From positions 1 through 39,335 of the forward strand of contig NZ_SMYN01000022.1 in NCBI RefSeq assembly GCF_004959935.1: a DNA stretch of 39,335 nucleotides. Direction: 5' to 3'. This stretch comes from Falsirhodobacter xinxiangensis. Lineage in GTDB: Bacteria; Pseudomonadota; Alphaproteobacteria; Rhodobacterales; Rhodobacteraceae. Below are positions 16,665 through 25,110 of the stretch, one piece after another. Within the stretch, counting starts at the first letter, position 1; every line of letters begins with the position of its first letter. A program made the position numbers and the translations under genes. Under the pieces are notes generated by a model. It was not told the DNA's origin. It made no database searches and saw only the letters and a list, made by a program, of their open reading frames with translations.

Positions 16665-18319
16665 TGGACATGGAACGGACCGGGGACGCATGGTGGAAGA
16701 ACGCTGTCTTCTATTGCCTCGATGTTGAGACGTTTCAGGACAGCAATGACGATGGGGTGGGCGACTTCCGTGGCTTGACCCATCGGATCGACTATCTGGC
16801 GGGGTTGGGCGTCACCTGCATCTGGCTGATGCCCTTCTATCCCAGCGATGACCGTGACGATGGGTATGACATCACCGACTACTACGCCGTCGATCCGCGG
16901 CTGGGCACCTTGGGCGACTTCGTCGAGTTCATGCGCACCGCGCGCGACCGGGGTATCAGGGTGATCGCCGATCTTGTCGTGAACCACACGTCGCGGGCGC
17001 ATCCGTGGTTTCAGTCAGCACGCACCGATCCGAGATCGCCCCACCGCGACTGGTATGTTTGGCGAAGTGATCCCCCTGAGGAAACGCCCCCTTCGGATCT
17101 TGTTTTCCCCGACCAGGAGAGCAGTATCTGGGAATGGGACGACGTTGCGGCACAGTATTATCTTCATCGTTTTTACAAGCACCAGCCGGATCTAAACATC
17201 GCCAGCCCCGCGCTGCGCGAGGAAATCCGGCGGATCATCGGCTTCTGGATGGAGCTCGGCCTTTCGGGTTTTCGTGTCGACGCGGTGCCGTTTCTTCTGG
17301 AGACCGAAGGGATAGGACACCCACTCGGTTTCGATCCGCATGACTGGCTGCGGGACCTGCGGGGCTTTCTCAACCGTCGCCGGGGCGACGGCGTCCTGTT
17401 GGGCGAGGTCAACCTGAGTTACGAGCAGACCCGCGCCTTCATGGGGGATGATGGCGGCGACGAGCTGCACATGTGCCTTGATTTCAACATGAACCAATCG
17501 GTCGGCCTGTCCCTCGTCCGCGAGGATGCGGGGTCGATCCTGCATACCCTCGCTGCCATGCCCAGCCTCGCGCACGACAACGCATGGGGTCAGTTCGTGC
17601 GCAATCATGACGAATGGTCGCTGGACAAGTTGACCGAGGCCGAGCGGCGCGAGGTGTTCCGCGCGTTTGGCCCGAGGAAGGACATGCAACTCTACGGCCG
17701 CGGTCTGCGCCGCCGGATGCCCTCGATGCTGCAGGACGAGGCACGCCTGCGGATGGTTTACAGCCTCGCCTTTTCCTTGCCGGGCGCGCCCGTCCTATTT
17801 TATGGCGAAGAGATCGGTATGGCCGAGAACCTTGCCATTCCCGGACGGCTGAGCGTGCGCGCCCCGATGCAATGGAACGCGGGGAGGAATGGTGGCTTTT
17901 CGGGCGCTTCATCGGACGTGATCCGCCGTCCGGTGGTCGCTACCAAGGCTTTTGCGCCCCCCGCGGTCAACGCCAATGATCAGGACCGTGAGCCGGCATC
18001 GCTACTCAATTGGATGACGCGCCTGATCCGCCGCCGCCGTGAATCGCCCGAGATCGGTTTCGGCACCTGCCGGGCGCTCAAAGTTGCCGAGGCAGCCATC
18101 GTCGCGCTGCGTCATGATTGGGGTCCGTCATCGCTGCTCACCATGCACAACCTTTCCGCGGAGGCATGCACGGTGTCGATTCCCTTGTCCGAGGTGCCCA
18201 ACGGCGGCGAGCTTGTTCCTCTTCTAGGGGATGCCAAAATAACGCGGGGATCGGAGGGGGTTGAAGTTCTCTTGCCGCCCTATGGCCTGCTTTGGGGGCG
18301 GATCTCAGCATCCGAATGA
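16664..18319 (+). CDS. GH13 alpha-glucosidase / trehalose-synthase-like enzyme
   Basis: The 551-residue protein shows all four GH13 regions: DLVVNHTS (Asp103 to His108), GFRVDAVPF with nucleophile Asp206, LLGEVNLS with acid/base Glu248, and VRNHDEWSL with Asp316. The N-terminus (WWKNAVFYCLDVETFQDSND, GDFRGL) is that of trehalose synthases (GH13_16), which interconvert maltose and trehalose; other GH13 subfamilies such as alpha-glucosidases or sucrose hydrolases remain possible. There is no maltokinase domain and no signal peptide, so it is cytoplasmic. The ATG at 16664 overlaps the upstream stop (ATGA). A role in compatible-solute or storage-sugar metabolism under stress fits the neighbourhood. 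Confidence 0.93.
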   Translation: MDMERTGDAWWKNAVFYCLDVETFQDSNDDGVGDFRGLTHRIDYLAGLGVTCIWLMPFYPSDDRDDGYDITDYYAVDPRLGTLGDFVEFMRTARDRGIRVIADLVVNHTSRAHPWFQSARTDPRSPHRDWYVWRSDPPEETPPSDLVFPDQESSIWEWDDVAAQYYLHRFYKHQPDLNIASPALREEIRRIIGFWMELGLSGFRVDAVPFLLETEGIGHPLGFDPHDWLRDLRGFLNRRRGDGVLLGEVNLSYEQTRAFMGDDGGDELHMCLDFNMNQSVGLSLVREDAGSILHTLAAMPSLAHDNAWGQFVRNHDEWSLDKLTEAERREVFRAFGPRKDMQLYGRGLRRRMPSMLQDEARLRMVYSLAFSLPGAPVLFYGEEIGMAENLAIPGRLSVRAPMQWNAGRNGGFSGASSDVIRRPVVATKAFAPPAVNANDQDREPASLLNWMTRLIRRRRESPEIGFGTCRALKVAEAAIVALRHDWGPSSLLTMHNLSAEACTVSIPLSEVPNGGELVPLLGDAKITRGSEGVEVLLPPYGLLWGRISASE

Positions 18320-18404
18320 AATAATTTGAAGAAAGCGGTGTCACGCCAAACCATGCGTTCCTCTCGCGCCGAATGCTTCGCACGTGAGAAATCCTCAGTT
18401 GCTC

Positions 18405-18427
18405 ATTCTTTAGAATTTAGAAAGAAT
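18405..18427. terminator. Possible weak terminator between converging genes
   Basis: ATTCTTT and AAAGAAT form a 7-bp AT-rich stem with a nine-base loop, between the GH13 gene and the minus-strand flavoprotein. The stem is weak and no T-run follows, so this is tentative. Confidence 0.3.
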
Positions 18428-18581
18428 CGCCTGTCACCAATTCGTTCCCGTTGGCGGTCGCCAGCGGGCCCTCCAAAACTTTCAATCCGCTTGTCCCTTC
18501 GTGAAAAATTCAGCCTAGGTCGTTTATACCGTTCTCGCTCGACGTTTTGAGTGCTACTCAGGGCCTCCAATACCGCCCGGC

Positions 18582-19508
18582 TCAGAGCTTATCTGCCAGA
18601 CAGCGTCCTTCCTGCAGGCGGAATACACTGTGGATGCGTGAGGCTGCGATCTCGCCCTGTGCCATGGCGACTGCCAATTGGTTGAGACCGGTCACAACAT
18701 CGCCTGCAGCATAGACATTTGACACGGAAGTTTCCTGATGAAGACTGGTCAATATGCGGCCGTCGGAGGCCAACTCCACATCCAGATCGACTCCAATGGC
18801 ATTTTTGGGGTCGTTGCCGAGGCCAGAGTATAAAGCGGCAAATCTCACTGTCCTTCCGCCGTCAAACCGAACGTGCACATTGTCCTTGCCGAACTTCCAT
18901 TCCGCTACGGCATTGGGGATGACCGGCACGCCCGCATCGTCAAGTTTCCGAGCAACCTCAGCGTCTATCGTCAGCGGCTCACCCAGCGTCAGTATCGAGA
19001 TTTGAGCCGTATACTGGCGTAGAAAGAGCGCTTCACCTGCAGCACAATCTCCGGCCCCGATAACCGCCACAGGCTCTTCCGACAACTCGTAGGCGTCGCA
19101 AACCGGGCATTGGCGGAGCAGACCCGCCCGGACGTGATCCAGTGCCTGGGCAATCGGAGGAAGCCTGTCCCGGACACCGGTCGCGAGGAGGAGGGAGCGC
19201 GCTCGGATGACAGCTTTGGCGTGGATATTAAAGCTGCCGTCCACCCGCGCGATGACTTTGTCGACGTGACCTCGGATCACCTCCACGCCGAATTTCGACA
19301 TTTGTGCCTGCATCTTCTCAAGTAGCTCAGGGCCGTGAATTCCATCTGGGTAGCCTGGGTGATTGTGCGATCGGGGAATGAGCGACGCACTACTCTCGCC
19401 TGAGTCGATGAGCGCGACTCGCCTTCGATATCGCGAAAGGTAGATTGCTGCCGTCATGCCAGCAGGGCCTCCGCCGATGACGACGCAATCGTATGTTTCA
19501 GTCTGCAT
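18582..19508 (-). CDS. Thioredoxin-reductase-like FAD/NAD(P) oxidoreductase
   Basis: The 308-residue protein has an N-terminal FAD motif [13 protein letters not shown] (9-21), a redox CPVC pair at 134-137 (CPVCDAYE), a second nucleotide-binding motif [12 protein letters not shown] (149-160) and the C-terminal FAD motif [10 protein letters not shown]. This is the low-molecular-weight thioredoxin reductase fold, but the active site differs from the CATC of true TrxB, so it is a TrxR-like enzyme of unknown partner. It overlaps the upstream NAD synthetase-amidase gene by 11 nt, so the two are made from one mRNA. I infer a link between NAD supply and a thiol/disulfide flavoenzyme. It is cytoplasmic. 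Confidence 0.92.
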   Translation of the reverse strand: MQTETYDCVVIGGGPAGMTAAIYLSRYRRRVALIDSGESSASLIPRSHNHPGYPDGIHGPELLEKMQAQMSKFGVEVIRGHVDKVIARVDGSFNIHAKAVIRARSLLLATGVRDRLPPIAQALDHVRAGLLRQCPVCDAYELSEEPVAVIGAGDCAAGEALFLRQYTAQISILTLGEPLTIDAEVARKLDDAGVPVIPNAVAEWKFGKDNVHVRFDGGRTVRFAALYSGLGNDPKNAIGVDLDVELASDGRILTSLHQETSVSNVYAAGDVVTGLNQLAVAMAQGEIAASRIHSVFRLQEGRCLADKL

Positions 19509-21015
19509 GATCGGCAGCCCCGAGCGCCTTCAGACCCATGGCCAAAGCTGCGCTGATTGAAGCCGCCAACACTTCCTCGGGGCCCCCATCGAACTCGAAC
19601 TCCAAGGCGGTCGGCGCCTCACCACGAAGGCACGACGCGATGCAGACATATCCAGCAGGTTTACCTTGATCCGCACTGGGACCGGCAACCCCGGTGATTG
19701 CCAACGCAAGGCCGGCTTCCGGCGCGGCTTTCAACGCACCGCCTGCCATTTGACGGGCGACCTCCGGGTCGTAGACGGTGCGGTCCTTGATGAGCACCTC
19801 CGAAACTCCGAGCGCGGCTGTCTTCAGAGAGGCGCGGTAGGTCACGAAGCTTCCTTCAAGCGTATCGGAGCTGCCGGGCACTTTTGCGAGGCTCGACGCC
19901 AGAAGTCCGCCGGTGCAGGATTCCGCTGTGACGAGCCGAAGGCCTTGTTCCGTCAGGCGGCGGCAGAGATCAGCCGCGGAAGCCTCCGTCTCGGTCGGAA
20001 AGCCTACCTTCGCACGATCGTTTTGAAGGACAGGAGGGCGAAAGAGCCTCTCGTCGATCGTGTCGAGAAGGGAGAAACGATCGGCAAGCGGGTGGTCGAG
20101 CCGGATCGGGTTCACGCGCTTGTGCCAAGTCGTCCGAAGCCGTTGCAGCACGGCCCCCAGCACCATCTGGGCATGTCGGTCGTTTTCCATTTCAAGGATA
20201 GACACCAGATGCTGGGTGGTGATGCGGGGATCCTTGGCCAGAACCTCGCCGAGCGCAAAGAGAATGATATCCCATTCGAGATACGTCGCGCCGATCTGCG
20301 CCTCGTCGCCTGCTCCGATCCCGAGCCCGTCGGTGGGCGCTGCGCGCCATGTTTTCTCGGGAACACCCGCTCGTCGGGAAAGCCAAGGTATTTCCCACGA
20401 CTTGATCAGCCCCTGCAGTGGGGCGATATCTCCAACATCACCGTGCAGCGTCCAGAAGCCGGCGCCGAGCTCTGAGAAGTTGTCCGTGCTGGCCACGATG
20501 CCGCTGAAGCGACGGGCCTGATCGTAGAGTGTCATCATCCTCAGCCGGGCACGCAGGTTTCCCCGGCGCGTGCGCGCCGCTCCCTCATCGGAGACCACAA
20601 GCGATCGGTCCAATGCGCCCAGGGATGAGACAATATCGTCGAACCGGTCGCTTAGATCGATATGGTGGTGTTCGATGCCCAGGGCCGCACACGCCTCGAT
20701 GCCACGTTCGGTTTCCTCGGCATGTTGATGAATGGGCAGAGTGAACCCCACCACGCGCCATCCGGCTTTCTTGAACAGCGCAGCAGTTAGAGCGGAATCG
20801 ACACCGCCGGACATCCCCAGCACTGCCGTTTCCACCCCGGCCTGCGTCCGGTAATCTATCAAGTCTTGGCATAGAGCTTCGAGCACATTTTCGAGGGCTT
20901 CTTCGCTGAGAAATAACCCGTCATCAATTTGCTTCTCGAGCTGTTGCTTAAACCAAGGGCTGGGGCCGCTTCTCCCACCCTGCCGAGCGAGATCGAGAAT
21001 ATCCGAATAAAGCAT
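19498..21015 (-). CDS. Fusion of NH3-dependent NAD synthetase (NadE) and nicotinamide-nucleotide amidase (PncC/CinA-C)
   Basis: The 505-residue protein has two enzymatic parts. Residues about 40-335 are an NAD synthetase: PP-loop GMSGGVDSA (67-75), [27 protein letters not shown] and [20 protein letters not shown], which amidates nicotinic acid adenine dinucleotide with ammonia. No glutaminase domain is present. Residues about 345-500 are a CinA C-terminal domain: TAESCTGG with nucleophile Ser366, [15 protein letters not shown] and [18 protein letters not shown], which in PncC deamidates NMN to NaMN and releases ammonia. The two activities are steps of one NAD recycling route and ammonia might pass between them (inference). 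Start: ATG at 21015 with GGAG 8 nt upstream. It heads an operon with the TrxR-like gene. Confidence 0.92.
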   Translation of the reverse strand: MLYSDILDLARQGGRSGPSPWFKQQLEKQIDDGLFLSEEALENVLEALCQDLIDYRTQAGVETAVLGMSGGVDSALTAALFKKAGWRVVGFTLPIHQHAEETERGIEACAALGIEHHHIDLSDRFDDIVSSLGALDRSLVVSDEGAARTRRGNLRARLRMMTLYDQARRFSGIVASTDNFSELGAGFWTLHGDVGDIAPLQGLIKSWEIPWLSRRAGVPEKTWRAAPTDGLGIGAGDEAQIGATYLEWDIILFALGEVLAKDPRITTQHLVSILEMENDRHAQMVLGAVLQRLRTTWHKRVNPIRLDHPLADRFSLLDTIDERLFRPPVLQNDRAKVGFPTETEASAADLCRRLTEQGLRLVTAESCTGGLLASSLAKVPGSSDTLEGSFVTYRASLKTAALGVSEVLIKDRTVYDPEVARQMAGGALKAAPEAGLALAITGVAGPSADQGKPAGYVCIASCLRGEAPTALEFEFDGGPEEVLAASISAALAMGLKALGAADHAD

Positions 21016-21203
21016 GACCGTCTCCGCGCTCGAGCCCGCTGTGCTCGGTGTGTTCTTGAACGGAAGCTAAATTAGAGCTGTTATGTTCCGAGTGGCAGGG
21101 TGTGACGAACAATTCGACCTACTGGCGGTTCTACCACCGCCTGTGGGACATGCATTGTCTAACTTGATTCAGGCACCACCGACTTGAGAGATGGAATTAC
21201 GAT

Positions 21204-21416
21204 ATGCCCTACACGCTGACATATTCTTTCTCCGGCAGCATATTAGGGGAATCCCAAATTGTGCTGGATGAGTTCACGAGGCTTTTGATCCATAAATATC
21301 CGTCTGCCGGGCACTTCGTCGGGATGGGCAGACCTATGACGGTCGAACAACTGCGCGCGATTATCAAGGATTCCGGGTTAGAGAGCATCGCAAAGGTGGA
21401 AATGATGTTTATCTAA
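21204..21416 (+). CDS. Small hypothetical protein (70 aa)
   Basis: The frame begins MPYTLTYSFSGSILGESQIV and ends GLESIAKVEMMFI. It has an alternating beta/alpha pattern, with an amphipathic helix FTRLLIHKYPSAGHF and another, VEQLRAIIKDSG, so it looks like a small folded cytoplasmic protein. No membrane segment, no signal and no cysteine. The ribosome-binding site is weak (GAGAGATGGA, rather distant). It lies alone between the divergent NAD gene and the converging aminopeptidase remnant, with a lower GC content than its neighbours. I do not recognise a family. Confidence 0.55.
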   Translation: MPYTLTYSFSGSILGESQIVLDEFTRLLIHKYPSAGHFVGMGRPMTVEQLRAIIKDSGLESIAKVEMMFI

Positions 21417-21496
21417 TCTAATCTACCGTATTTGGTTCAACATATAACATAATACGTCGCACGCGGTGCATTTTCAGATCGATCGACTCCAAGGGC

Positions 21497-22565
21497 CTAA
21501 GTCGGTGTAAAATCCATATCCGGCCGTAGGCGACAGCAAAATTCTTGGACAAGCTCGATCGTCGCCTGTATGTCGTCGATGCACACGACCTCGGACGGCG
21601 TGTGCATATAACGGAGCGGAACTGAAATGACGCCCGTTGCGACACCGCCTTGCAGCTCTTGCACCACGCGCGCGTCGGTTGGGCTGGTCCCGCCCACTGC
21701 TTGCTGCTGATACGGGATAGCGGCGTCAGTCGCAGTTTTCACACGAGCAGGTCGAAAAGGATCGGATTGGTAATTGCACCTTGGGATATACCCGGCCCTC
21801 CGCCGAGATAGAGCGCGCCCTGATCCTCTGGCCGCGCACGTGGTAATCCATTGCGACGCCCATATCGATCGCAAGCGCCAGGTGCGGAGCAATATTGAAG
21901 CCCGCGGTCTTGGCGCCGCGAGAGCCAATTTCCTCTTGCACGGTTCCCAGAACGTGAAACCCTACATCCGGGTGGAGCCGGTTATCCTTGGCCAGGCGCC
22001 GGACCAGTTCGGCCCCAATCAGAAGCCCTACCTTGTTGTCAAAAGCCCGGCCCACGGCCAATCGGCCGCCTAGCAGGGCGAACTCCGCCTCTATCGTCAC
22101 CGGACTACCGATCCGAACGCGCCGCTCTGCATCCTCCCGCGAGGACGCTCCAATGTCGATCCAGAGATCTTTGAGAGTCGGTGTCTGCATCATGTCAGAG
22201 GACTGGAAGGTCTGAATCGCCTTGCGCCCGATCACGCCAAGAACACGCTCCGCCCCATAAACCCAGACCCGCTGACCGATCTCAGTCGCAACGTCGGTGC
22301 CGCCTATTGTGCTAAAGAAAAGAAAGCCTGCTTCATCGATATGGTGGACGATGAAGCCGACCTCATCCATGTGGCCTGCATACATAAAGCGAAGTGAGGC
22401 CTCGGGGTTTATCACTGCACTGACATTGCCCAGAACGTCGGTGGTGACCTTATGTGCAAATGGCTCGACATAGTTTCGGTAAAGCCGCGCCACCGGCTGC
22501 TCGAACCCGCTCGGCGAGGGCGCTGCCACGAATGCTTTCCATAGGTCGAGCGCGGTATCGTCCAT
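21497..22565 (-). pseudogene. M42-family (glutamyl/deblocking) aminopeptidase with two frameshifts
   Basis: The frame from 22565 has the M42 features: His65/Asp67 (AGHMDEVGF), Asp176 (RAFDNKVG), Glu211/Glu212 (VQEEIGSRGA) and Asp234 (AIDMGVA). After DYHVRGQ near 21818 the homology jumps frame and reads DQGALYLGGGPGISQGAITN and PILFDLLV. Near 21738 a repeated TG (GTGTG) shifts it again to KTATDAAIPYQQQ, GGTSPTDAR and VPLRYMHTPSEVV, where the last metal ligand lies, ending at 21497. All metal-binding motifs survive at the sequence level, so the gene is only recently broken, or these are sequencing errors. M42 enzymes are cytosolic metallo-aminopeptidases forming dodecamers. In the sequence as read, a truncated protein of about 279 residues would lack the C-terminal ligand. 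Confidence 0.85.
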
Positions 22566-22760
22566 TCGTTTGAGCTCTCATGCTTTAGATGATTGGAAGA
22601 TGGGGCGGGGGGCAAGCCTTATGGGTTGTCGCAGTCTAACTCCTTCCATCGTCGCCCTAGGCTTCCTCGCGGCTTGGAGCGAGCTCGCCGCGTTGGGAGT
22701 TAGACCCTTCACAACATGGGTCTCTCTTTGGGGGGCAGCGGCCCGGCGTCATAGCGGGCC

Positions 22761-22961
22761 CTAGCAATCCTCGTTCTTGTCAATCATGCCAGGCTTGCCC
22801 CGATTTTCGCACATTGCGGTATCGGATTTTGCCCCGCGCGGCTTGGAAGGCCAGGCGCGCTCCGACCCGGGCCCCGGAGTATCGGCTTCAACGCCTTGCG
22901 GCTGACGACCAAGTTGCTCCGCCTCTCGGGGCATGGGCTTTTTCTCATCATTTGGTGACAT
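22761..22961 (-). CDS. Small disordered stress-type protein (66 aa)
   Basis: The frame starts MSPNDEKKPMPREAEQLGRQ at an ATG preceded by AGGAGG at ideal distance, and ends CENRGKPGMIDKNEDC. It is highly charged and rich in Pro, Gly, Glu and Lys, with no hydrophobic core, so probably disordered. It has two cysteines, one in CENRGKPG and one as the last residue. An EcfG-type motif (GGAAC-N17-GTT) lies upstream on the same strand at 22982-23006, which supports it as a real, stress-induced gene. No family was recognised. Its length and composition resemble small hydrophilic proteins of desiccation and osmotic stress, but this is a guess. Confidence 0.75.
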   Translation of the reverse strand: MSPNDEKKPMPREAEQLGRQPQGVEADTPGPGSERAWPSKPRGAKSDTAMCENRGKPGMIDKNEDC

Positions 22962-22981
22962 TGTCGGTCCTCCTGTCGACG

Positions 22982-23006
22982 AACAGTGACAATACAGGGA
23001 TGTTCC
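22982..23006 (-). promoter_or_regulatory. EcfG-type (general stress) promoter before the small disordered protein
   Basis: On the minus strand GGAAC (23006-23002) is followed after 17 bases by GTT (22984-22982), with TGTT as the four-base box. The predicted start of transcription is about 10 nt before the AGGAGG site. Same spacing as the motifs at 8839 and 13447. Confidence 0.6.
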
Positions 23007-23076
23007 GCGTTACTCGCGTCTTGCCCCCCATTCGGGGCACGGGTAGAACACACCGTCATCAACCAAACACCCTCCC

Positions 23077-24021
23077 ATGAACGCGCTAACGCAGCTGTCC
23101 CTGCCGATCGGGGATCGGCTTTTTCATTCCGAATTGATTGCCGGCTTCGAATGCGGGCTGGTCCATGGCGGTCGGCACGACCTGCTTTGCACCACCCGGC
23201 ATCTGCCAGCAGACAGAATGGGGGAGCATCTGCGGATCGCGCGCGAGCATGGCCTCCTCACGATCCGAGACGGACTGGTTCCCGGCCATAACGCGGTCGA
23301 GCGGCTAAGAGCAGCGCATCACGCGGGCGTTCAGGCAATCTGGGACCTCTCTCACTACCACCGCAATCAGGATCCGGTCCGCTGCGCCCGCATCGTCGCC
23401 GAGGCAGCCCGCGGCATCGCTGCCAACGAACGTCTTTGGCTCTGTCCGGTAAACGAGCCTGCGCTTTATCCCCTTATCGCTGGCATGCCCGAGCAGGAGG
23501 CTGTGGAGATGGCCATTACCATGGTGCGGGTGGCGCGCGATCATCACCCGGACATCGGCATTCTTACAAACGATCCGATCGCCGGCATCGGCGAGCGTCA
23601 GTTCGCCGCAACAGATGCGATCGTTTCAGCGATCGACGTGGATGTGGTGGGGGTCAACTACTACCCGCACACCGCGCGGACGGCACTTTCGAAGGTGCTG
23701 ATCAAGACCTGGCGCCGCTATGGCAAGCCGGTGATGGTCTCCGAGACAAGTTGGCATGACGGCCATCCGGTGCACCACCGCCGCTATCCGGGGTTCAACA
23801 AGGGCAATTGGCTGCACCATGTGCTGGATGAAGTGGAAATTGCAAGGGCGCGCGGGGTCAAGATTGCCGGGGTATGTTGGTATCCGATCATCGACTGCCC
23901 GCCTTGGCATGCGCCGCGCTCGCGGACCCGCTGGAGCCATGGGCTGATCCGGAGTGATCGGTCGGTGGATCCTGCACTTTCGGATGCGCTTCGAGGTGCG
24001 AGGACATCAGTCGCAGCATGA
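23077..24021 (+). CDS. Short GH1-like (clan GH-A) glycosidase
   Basis: The 314-residue protein has the two catalytic motifs of clan GH-A: CPVNEPALY with acid/base Glu127 and VMVSETSW with nucleophile Glu223, plus VGVNYYPHT between them as in GH1 beta-glucosidases. It is much shorter than GH1 enzymes (about 450 aa) and lacks a signal peptide, so it may be a minimal barrel or a different GH-A family such as GH5. The end, CWYPIIDCPPWHA, carries the aromatic subsite residues. No clear Shine-Dalgarno is seen before the ATG at 23077, so the start is less sure than the gene. It starts only 70 nt from a divergent stress promoter. Confidence 0.83.
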   Translation: MNALTQLSLPIGDRLFHSELIAGFECGLVHGGRHDLLCTTRHLPADRMGEHLRIAREHGLLTIRDGLVPGHNAVERLRAAHHAGVQAIWDLSHYHRNQDPVRCARIVAEAARGIAANERLWLCPVNEPALYPLIAGMPEQEAVEMAITMVRVARDHHPDIGILTNDPIAGIGERQFAATDAIVSAIDVDVVGVNYYPHTARTALSKVLIKTWRRYGKPVMVSETSWHDGHPVHHRRYPGFNKGNWLHHVLDEVEIARARGVKIAGVCWYPIIDCPPWHAPRSRTRWSHGLIRSDRSVDPALSDALRGARTSVAA

Positions 24022-24031
24022 TTGCCGCGAT

Positions 24032-24050
24032 GCAGCGAATGGCGGCAATG
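24032..24050. repeat. Dispersed intergenic motif GCAGCGAATG, copy 2
   Basis: GCAGCGAATGGCGGCAATG lies between the glycosidase and the LysR gene. It is near-identical over 16 bases to the copy at 39309. Confidence 0.5.
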
Positions 24051-24096
24051 TCCCAAGAATCGCAGTCTCCGCCACCCCAACGGCCGTGTTTTCGTA

Positions 24097-24999
24097 TCAG
24101 GCGCAATCGCCCCATGTGCCGAGTAGCATCTCCAAAAACCGACCCGCTGCCGGTGAAAGCTTGGCGTTGCGGCGGCGGACCACGCCTATGGGACGGGAGA
24201 TTTCCGGTCCGGTAAGGGGCCGGGTCACCAGAAACGGGTGATCGTCGGAAGGCGTCGCCAGTTTCGGCAGCACCGATATTCCCAAACCCTGCTCGACAAG
24301 ACCTAGCGAGGTGGAAAGATGGGTCACCTCGTATGTCCAGTGAAGCTGAACGTCGTGTTTCGCCAGCGCGGTGTCGAGCAGCGTTCTGTTCCCGCTGGAT
24401 CGATGAACGGTGATGAGCGGATAAGCTGCCAGATCGCTCCAGCTCACCTTCCGCTTCGTTGCAAGCGGGTGATCCTTCAGCGTGGCAAGCACGAAAGGAT
24501 CGTCCGCCAGATGGGAAAACTCCAGATCGGGGTCCGAGCTTCCCATGATGTTGATGCCGAACTCCACCTCGCCGCGTGCCACGGCCTGTAGGCCTTCCAC
24601 GGCGGTCAGATCCAGAATGCGGAAGCGGATGTTGGGATAGACCTTGATGAATTCCTTGATGACCGTGGGCAGGAAATAAAAGGCCGCCGTGGGGACGCAG
24701 GCAATGGTGACGAGCGCGCCGCTTTGGCGTCCAAGCTCGCGCACGGCGAAAAGGGATGAGTCGAATTCCTCGAGCATGCGGCGGACCAGGGGGATCAATT
24801 CGGTTCCGATGGCCGTCAGCGAGACGTGCCGGGTCGTGCGTTCCAGAAGCGGCGCGCCGACGGCGGCCTCCAGCTTTTGTATCCGGCGGCTCAACGCCGA
24901 TTGCGACAGGTTCAACGCTTCGGCTGCGCGATGAAAGCCGTGAAGATCCACTACACTCAGAAAGGCGCGGAGATCCAGCATCTCGCAATTGATGTTCAT
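24097..24999 (-). CDS. LysR-family transcriptional regulator
   Basis: The protein of 300 residues has an N-terminal winged HTH (MLDLRAFLSVVDLHGFHRAA, LNLSQSALSRRIQKLEAAVG) followed by a periplasmic-binding-protein-like effector domain (SGALVTIACVPTAAFYFLP, QAVARGEVEFGINI, LITVHRSSGNRTLLD, EQGLGISVLPKLA). The ATG at 24999 begins MNINCEMLDL; an in-frame ATG at 24981 is an alternative. It is divergent from the PrpF-like/ABC transporter operon, 111 nt away, so it very probably controls that operon. The effector is unknown; the operon suggests a small organic or aromatic acid. A perfect inverted repeat lies in the shared control region. Confidence 0.93.
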   Translation of the reverse strand: MNINCEMLDLRAFLSVVDLHGFHRAAEALNLSQSALSRRIQKLEAAVGAPLLERTTRHVSLTAIGTELIPLVRRMLEEFDSSLFAVRELGRQSGALVTIACVPTAAFYFLPTVIKEFIKVYPNIRFRILDLTAVEGLQAVARGEVEFGINIMGSSDPDLEFSHLADDPFVLATLKDHPLATKRKVSWSDLAAYPLITVHRSSGNRTLLDTALAKHDVQLHWTYEVTHLSTSLGLVEQGLGISVLPKLATPSDDHPFLVTRPLTGPEISRPIGVVRRRNAKLSPAAGRFLEMLLGTWGDCA

Positions 25000-25063
25000 T
25001 GCGCAATAATACCTTCGATATTGGCATTTAACATCACGTGTCCCTCCCGCCATAAGCAAGTAA

Positions 25064-25088
25064 TGCATCGTTTGACCCATACGATGCA
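25064..25088. promoter_or_regulatory. Candidate LysR operator between regulator and operon
   Basis: TGCATCG, 11 bases, then CGATGCA form a perfect inverted repeat in the 111-nt divergent gap. This fits the T-N11-A type of LysR box. It lies 22 nt before the PrpF-like start codon, so binding could activate or block transcription of that operon. Confidence 0.6.
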
Positions 25089-25110
25089 ACAGTGTGGGAG
25101 GGCGCGCAAC

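Noticed and set aside
24826-25110. N-terminal extension of the PrpF-like protein
   Set aside because: It overlaps the divergent LysR gene and the operator; the ATG at 25111 has GGGAGG upstream and matches the family N-terminus.
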